From Methylophilaceae bacterium (GTDB lineage Bacteria > Pseudomonadota > Gammaproteobacteria > Burkholderiales > Methylophilaceae): DNA of 8,829 nucleotides. Position 1 is the first letter of the stretch. Every line of letters begins with the position of its first letter. Made by a program: the position numbers and the translations under genes. The notes under the pieces are model-generated. The model saw nothing but the letters and a program-made list of their open reading frames with translations. It made no database searches and had not been told where the DNA came from. The stretch is taken from the NCBI GenBank assembly GCA_017880825.1, contig JADGRN010000054.1, positions 1-8,829 on the forward strand, written 5' to 3'. Below, one piece after another: positions 6,027 through 8,829 of this stretch.

Positions 6027-8594
6027 ATGAAACGCATGCTATTCAATGCGACGCAGTCAGAAGAACTGCGCGTCGCGATTGTCGACGGGCAAAAACTGAT
6101 CGATCTCGATATAGAATCCGCCGGCAAGGAACAACGTAAGAGCAATATCTACAAGGGTGTCATCACCCGCATCGAGCCTTCCCTGGAAGCTGCTTTTGTC
6201 AATTATGGTACCGATCGCCACGGCTTTTTGCCATTCAAGGAAGTAGCACGCAGCTATTTCCAGGGTGACGCGGATGGGCGCTCCAGCATAAAGGATGCCC
6301 TGCGCGAAGGCCAGGAACTGATTGTCCAGATCGACAAGGACGAGCGCGGCAACAAGGGCGCGGCCCTCACTACCTTCATTTCATTGGCTGGTCGTTACTT
6401 GGTATTAATGCCGAACAACCCGCGCGGCGGTGGCGTATCGCGCCGCATCGAAGGCGAAGACCGCAGCGAACTGCGCGACGTGATGACACAACTCGAAACA
6501 CCTGGCGGCATGAGTATTATCGCCCGTACCGCAGGCATAGGCCGCAATCTTGAAGAATTGCAATGGGATTTGAACTACCTGTTGCAACTGTGGACCGCAG
6601 TTGAAGGTGCGTCCACCATGCAAAGCGGCCCTTTCCTGATTTATCAGGAAGGCAGCCTGGTGATTCGCGCCATCCGCGATTACTTCCAGCCGGATATCGG
6701 CGAAATCCTCATCGATACGCCAGAAATTCACGAACAAGCCTTGCAGTTCATGAACCACGTGATGCCGGGCAATGTGGCGCGCGTAAAGCTTTACCAGGAT
6801 GAAGTTCCGCTATTCTCGCGCTTCCAGATCGAGCATCAGATTGAAACCGCGTTCTCGCGCGAGGTGCGCCTTCCGTCTGGCGGCGCCATCGTGATCGATC
6901 ACACCGAAGCACTGGTGTCGGTAGACGTTAACTCCGGTCGCTCCACCAAGGGCAGCGATATCGAACAAACCGCGTTCAATACCAATCTTGAAGCAGCAGA
7001 AGAAGTGGCTCGCCAATTGCGCCTGCGCGACCTGGGTGGCCTGGTGGTCATCGACTTTATCGATATGGAAAGCCAGCGCAATCAGCGCGAAGTGGAAAAC
7101 CGCCTGCGTGACGCACTGCATTATGACCGCGCACGTGTACAAACCGGCAAGATCTCCCGCTTCGGCTTGCTGGAATTGTCGCGTCAGCGCCTGCGCCCCA
7201 GCCTCGGCGAAACCAATCACATCCCCTGCCCGCGCTGCCATGGCACCGGACATATTCGCGGCATAGAATCGACCGCCCTGCATATCCTGCGCATCACGCA
7301 GGAAGAAGCGATGAAGGAAAACAGCGCGGTCATCCAGGTGCAATTGCCGGTGGAAGCCGCCACCTTTTTGCTCAATGAAAAACGTGCAGAAATCCACGCC
7401 ATCGAACAGCGTATGGGCGTGGAAGTCGTGTTGATTCCTAACATCCACATGGAAACACCTAACTACAGCATCATGCGCGTGCGCCATGATGACGTGAAGG
7501 AAGAAATCAGCCGCGCCAGCTATGAAATGGTTGAACTGCCCTCGGTGGTTGAGGAAACTGCCAGCACAGCACCAGAAGCCAAGCCTGTACGCGTTGAAGC
7601 AGCGGTCAAAGGCATTACTTCAGCCTCTCCCGCGCCAATATCAAGCGCCAAAACCGTGGCAAAAGTTTCCTTATTTGGTCGGGTCAAGTCCTGGCTGGGT
7701 AAAATTACCGCAGCCAAAGAAGAAGCACCTGAAAGCACCGTTAAACGCGAAGCCAGCCGCAGCAGCCAGCGTCGCGGCGGTCGCAACAAAAGTGGGCAGC
7801 GTACCGGTAACGAACGCGGCGAACGTGGCACTACCGAGCGCCCAAGTGTTGAACGCTCAGTTGCCGGCAATGAGCGTAATAGCCGTCAGCAGCAACAGCG
7901 TCCGCCACAGCAACGCCCGGAAAAAGCGGAGCGTCCGGAAAAAGTAGAACGCGAAAAGCCGGCAATGACGCAAGTGGCGCAACCAGCCGCTAATGCAGAG
8001 TCTGCCGGAGAACCGCGCCGCAGCCGCCGTGGTGGTAGAGGTGGTAGAGGTGGCCGTGGAGAGGGTGCAGACCGTCCGCCACGTGGCGAAAATACCCAAC
8101 GTCCGAACGCCAACGTAGCAGCAGAAGGCGGCAAGACGATAGATCAGGCACGTACTGAAACCGTTGCGGAAAACAAGCAGGCACCGATGGCAGAGGCTTA
8201 TACGCCAACCACCATGCCGATGTTTGAGACGGCAGTTGAAACCCCGCAAGCGGCAGCTACAGCGCCGGTGGCATCAACCAATCCAGCGCCAGTAAAAGAA
8301 AAGGCTGTGGCCGCTGAAGCAGACGCAGTTGCGGTGAAAAGCACAGAAAAGCCGGGGAAAAAGCCACGTGCACCGCGCCATCGCAAACCAGAAGGTGAAG
8401 CCAAACCCATCGTTATCGCTGACATTGCCACTAGCGGTCTGGAATTGGTGGAAACCAAGTCCAAAAGCCAAACCGTAGCGGTAACGTCAGAACCGGAAAC
8501 GCCGCGCGCCCCGCGCAAGCCAGCCGCCTGGCAGCAGAAAGCTGGCGAGAAGGCCAAGGAAGAACCGCTGGTGATGATAGAAACGCAAAAGTAA
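6027..8594 (+). CDS. rne: Ribonuclease E
   Basis: RNase E is the main endoribonuclease for mRNA decay and for rRNA/tRNA processing, and the scaffold of the degradosome at the inner membrane. The 855 residues split into a catalytic half (about 1-505) and a disordered basic tail. An S1 domain (about 35-120) contains the [19 protein letters not shown] stretch (40-58). The DNase-I-like core has the metal-binding Asp300 (SVDVNSG) and Asp343 (VIDFIDM). The Zn-link CPRCHGTG supplies Cys401 and Cys404 for tetramer assembly. LLNEKR (448-453) starts the small domain. In the tail, [14 protein letters not shown] (547-560) looks like the amphipathic membrane-binding helix, followed by Arg-rich and RGG segments (574-678) and Ala/Pro/Glu-rich linkers. 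The long tail distinguishes it from RNase G. GGGAG (6015-6019) is the ribosome site. The tail is shorter than that of the 1061-residue E. coli enzyme. Confidence 0.97.
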   Translation: MKRMLFNATQSEELRVAIVDGQKLIDLDIESAGKEQRKSNIYKGVITRIEPSLEAAFVNYGTDRHGFLPFKEVARSYFQGDADGRSSIKDALREGQELIVQIDKDERGNKGAALTTFISLAGRYLVLMPNNPRGGGVSRRIEGEDRSELRDVMTQLETPGGMSIIARTAGIGRNLEELQWDLNYLLQLWTAVEGASTMQSGPFLIYQEGSLVIRAIRDYFQPDIGEILIDTPEIHEQALQFMNHVMPGNVARVKLYQDEVPLFSRFQIEHQIETAFSREVRLPSGGAIVIDHTEALVSVDVNSGRSTKGSDIEQTAFNTNLEAAEEVARQLRLRDLGGLVVIDFIDMESQRNQREVENRLRDALHYDRARVQTGKISRFGLLELSRQRLRPSLGETNHIPCPRCHGTGHIRGIESTALHILRITQEEAMKENSAVIQVQLPVEAATFLLNEKRAEIHAIEQRMGVEVVLIPNIHMETPNYSIMRVRHDDVKEEISRASYEMVELPSVVEETASTAPEAKPVRVEAAVKGITSASPAPISSAKTVAKVSLFGRVKSWLGKITAAKEEAPESTVKREASRSSQRRGGRNKSGQRTGNERGERGTTERPSVERSVAGNERNSRQQQQRPPQQRPEKAERPEKVEREKPAMTQVAQPAANAESAGEPRRSRRGGRGGRGGRGEGADRPPRGENTQRPNANVAAEGGKTIDQARTETVAENKQAPMAEAYTPTTMPMFETAVETPQAAATAPVASTNPAPVKEKAVAAEADAVAVKSTEKPGKKPRAPRHRKPEGEAKPIVIADIATSGLELVETKSKSQTVAVTSEPETPRAPRKPAAWQQKAGEKAKEEPLVMIETQK
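8025..8057 (+). repeat. 9-base tandem repeat coding for the RGG block of RNase E
   Basis: GGTGGTAGA occurs twice in tandem (8031-8039, 8040-8048) and is followed by the variant GGTGGCCGT (8049-8057). It encodes the [12 protein letters not shown] stretch (residues 667-678), a typical RNA-binding RGG box. The near-identical units suggest recent slippage-type expansion. Confidence 0.8.
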
Positions 8595-8614
8595 AAAGCG
8601 TTAGGCAGCAAAAC

Positions 8615-8643
8615 AAAAAGCCCCGACGTATCGGGGCTTTTTT
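8615..8643. terminator. Strong bidirectional intrinsic terminator after rne
   Basis: AAAAAGCCCCGA (8615-8626) and TCGGGGCTTTTT (8631-8642) form a perfect 12-bp stem with a CGTA loop, followed by another T on the + strand. It begins 20 bases after the rne stop. Read on the minus strand the stem ends in TTTTTGTTTT, so it should also stop transcription coming from the right, which fits a converging gene there. Confidence 0.95.
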
Positions 8644-8688
8644 ATTCTTTAAAGTTGTTTGATGCGTCGGCGACGTGATATGGTTTAA

Positions 8689-8829
8689 TTAATGGGTGCG
8701 TTGATTCAAAAAGTATATCGATGCTGCCCTTTTAGTTGAAAGATATTTCCACATCTGTAGATATGGCTCAGTATCCTCGCGAAAACCAACCATAAACTCG
8801 TTGAACATTTTTGAGGGATCACGAGTAAT
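8689..8829 (-). CDS. C-terminal end of an unrecognised protein (5' part outside window)
   Basis: On the minus strand a frame is open from the window edge for 46 codons and ends at TAA (8691-8689). The visible residues include DPSKMFNEFMVGF and DTEPYLQMWKYLSTKR, a mix of charged and aromatic residues with protein-like composition. I recognise no family. A 46-codon opening is not by itself significant, and the next minus frame is also open for about 39 codons. The converging orientation towards a bidirectional terminator supports a real gene. The region is visibly more AT-rich than rne, so a gene of different origin is possible. Confidence 0.4.
   Translation of the reverse strand: MTRDPSKMFNEFMVGFREDTEPYLQMWKYLSTKRAASIYFLNQRTH

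Noticed and set aside
6810..7487. 225-codon open frame on the minus strand inside rne
   Set aside because: It lies opposite the conserved catalytic core of RNase E. Its His/Ala/Phe-rich translation is what the reverse of GC-rich coding sequence gives, and it shows no recognisable domain.

Overview
This window looks like ordinary chromosome from a betaproteobacterium. The protein sequences, and the divergent rne / rluC pair followed by a HAD phosphatase, a small Rieske protein and an S49 peptidase, are what I know from that class. A Nitrosomonadales-type lineage is my guess; nothing in the window proves it. Seven genes are recognised with good confidence. One truncated gene at the right edge is not recognised.

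Left part (1-2470, + strand): the 3' end of glgB (glycogen branching enzyme), a 142-base gap holding a hairpin, and a complete pgi (glucose-6-phosphate isomerase). Together they link hexose-phosphate metabolism with glycogen storage. A 100-base gap with a GC-rich inverted repeat separates pgi from the convergent operon that follows.

Middle (2571-5506, - strand): a tight four-gene operon read right to left. It comprises rluC (23S rRNA pseudouridine synthase), a phosphoglycolate-phosphatase-like HAD hydrolase, a small soluble Rieske [2Fe-2S] protein and a membrane-anchored SppA-type signal peptide peptidase. The junctions are a 5-base gap, a 22-base overlap and an 8-base overlap, which suggests translational coupling.

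Intergenic region (5507-6026): 520 bases between the divergent rluC and rne, and the most interesting part of the window. The rluC side carries inverted repeats, and the centre carries two short direct repeats. The last ~200 bases before rne form a dense set of hairpins, some mutually exclusive. They also contain short ORFs joined to one another and to rne by ATGA stop/start overlaps, including a 28-codon ORF with a good Shine-Dalgarno sequence. The rne Shine-Dalgarno itself lies in a hairpin arm. RNase E is known to autoregulate through its mRNA leader in E. coli. An analogous but differently built leader is a reasonable hypothesis here, not a demonstrated one.

Right part (6027-8829): a complete rne (RNase E, 855 aa) with an intact catalytic half and a low-complexity basic tail containing a membrane-binding-like helix, an RGG block and two similar C-terminal short motifs. 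A very strong, symmetric hairpin terminator follows. Beyond it, a minus-strand reading frame of unknown identity runs off the window edge. No mobile element, CRISPR array, tRNA or rRNA was seen.
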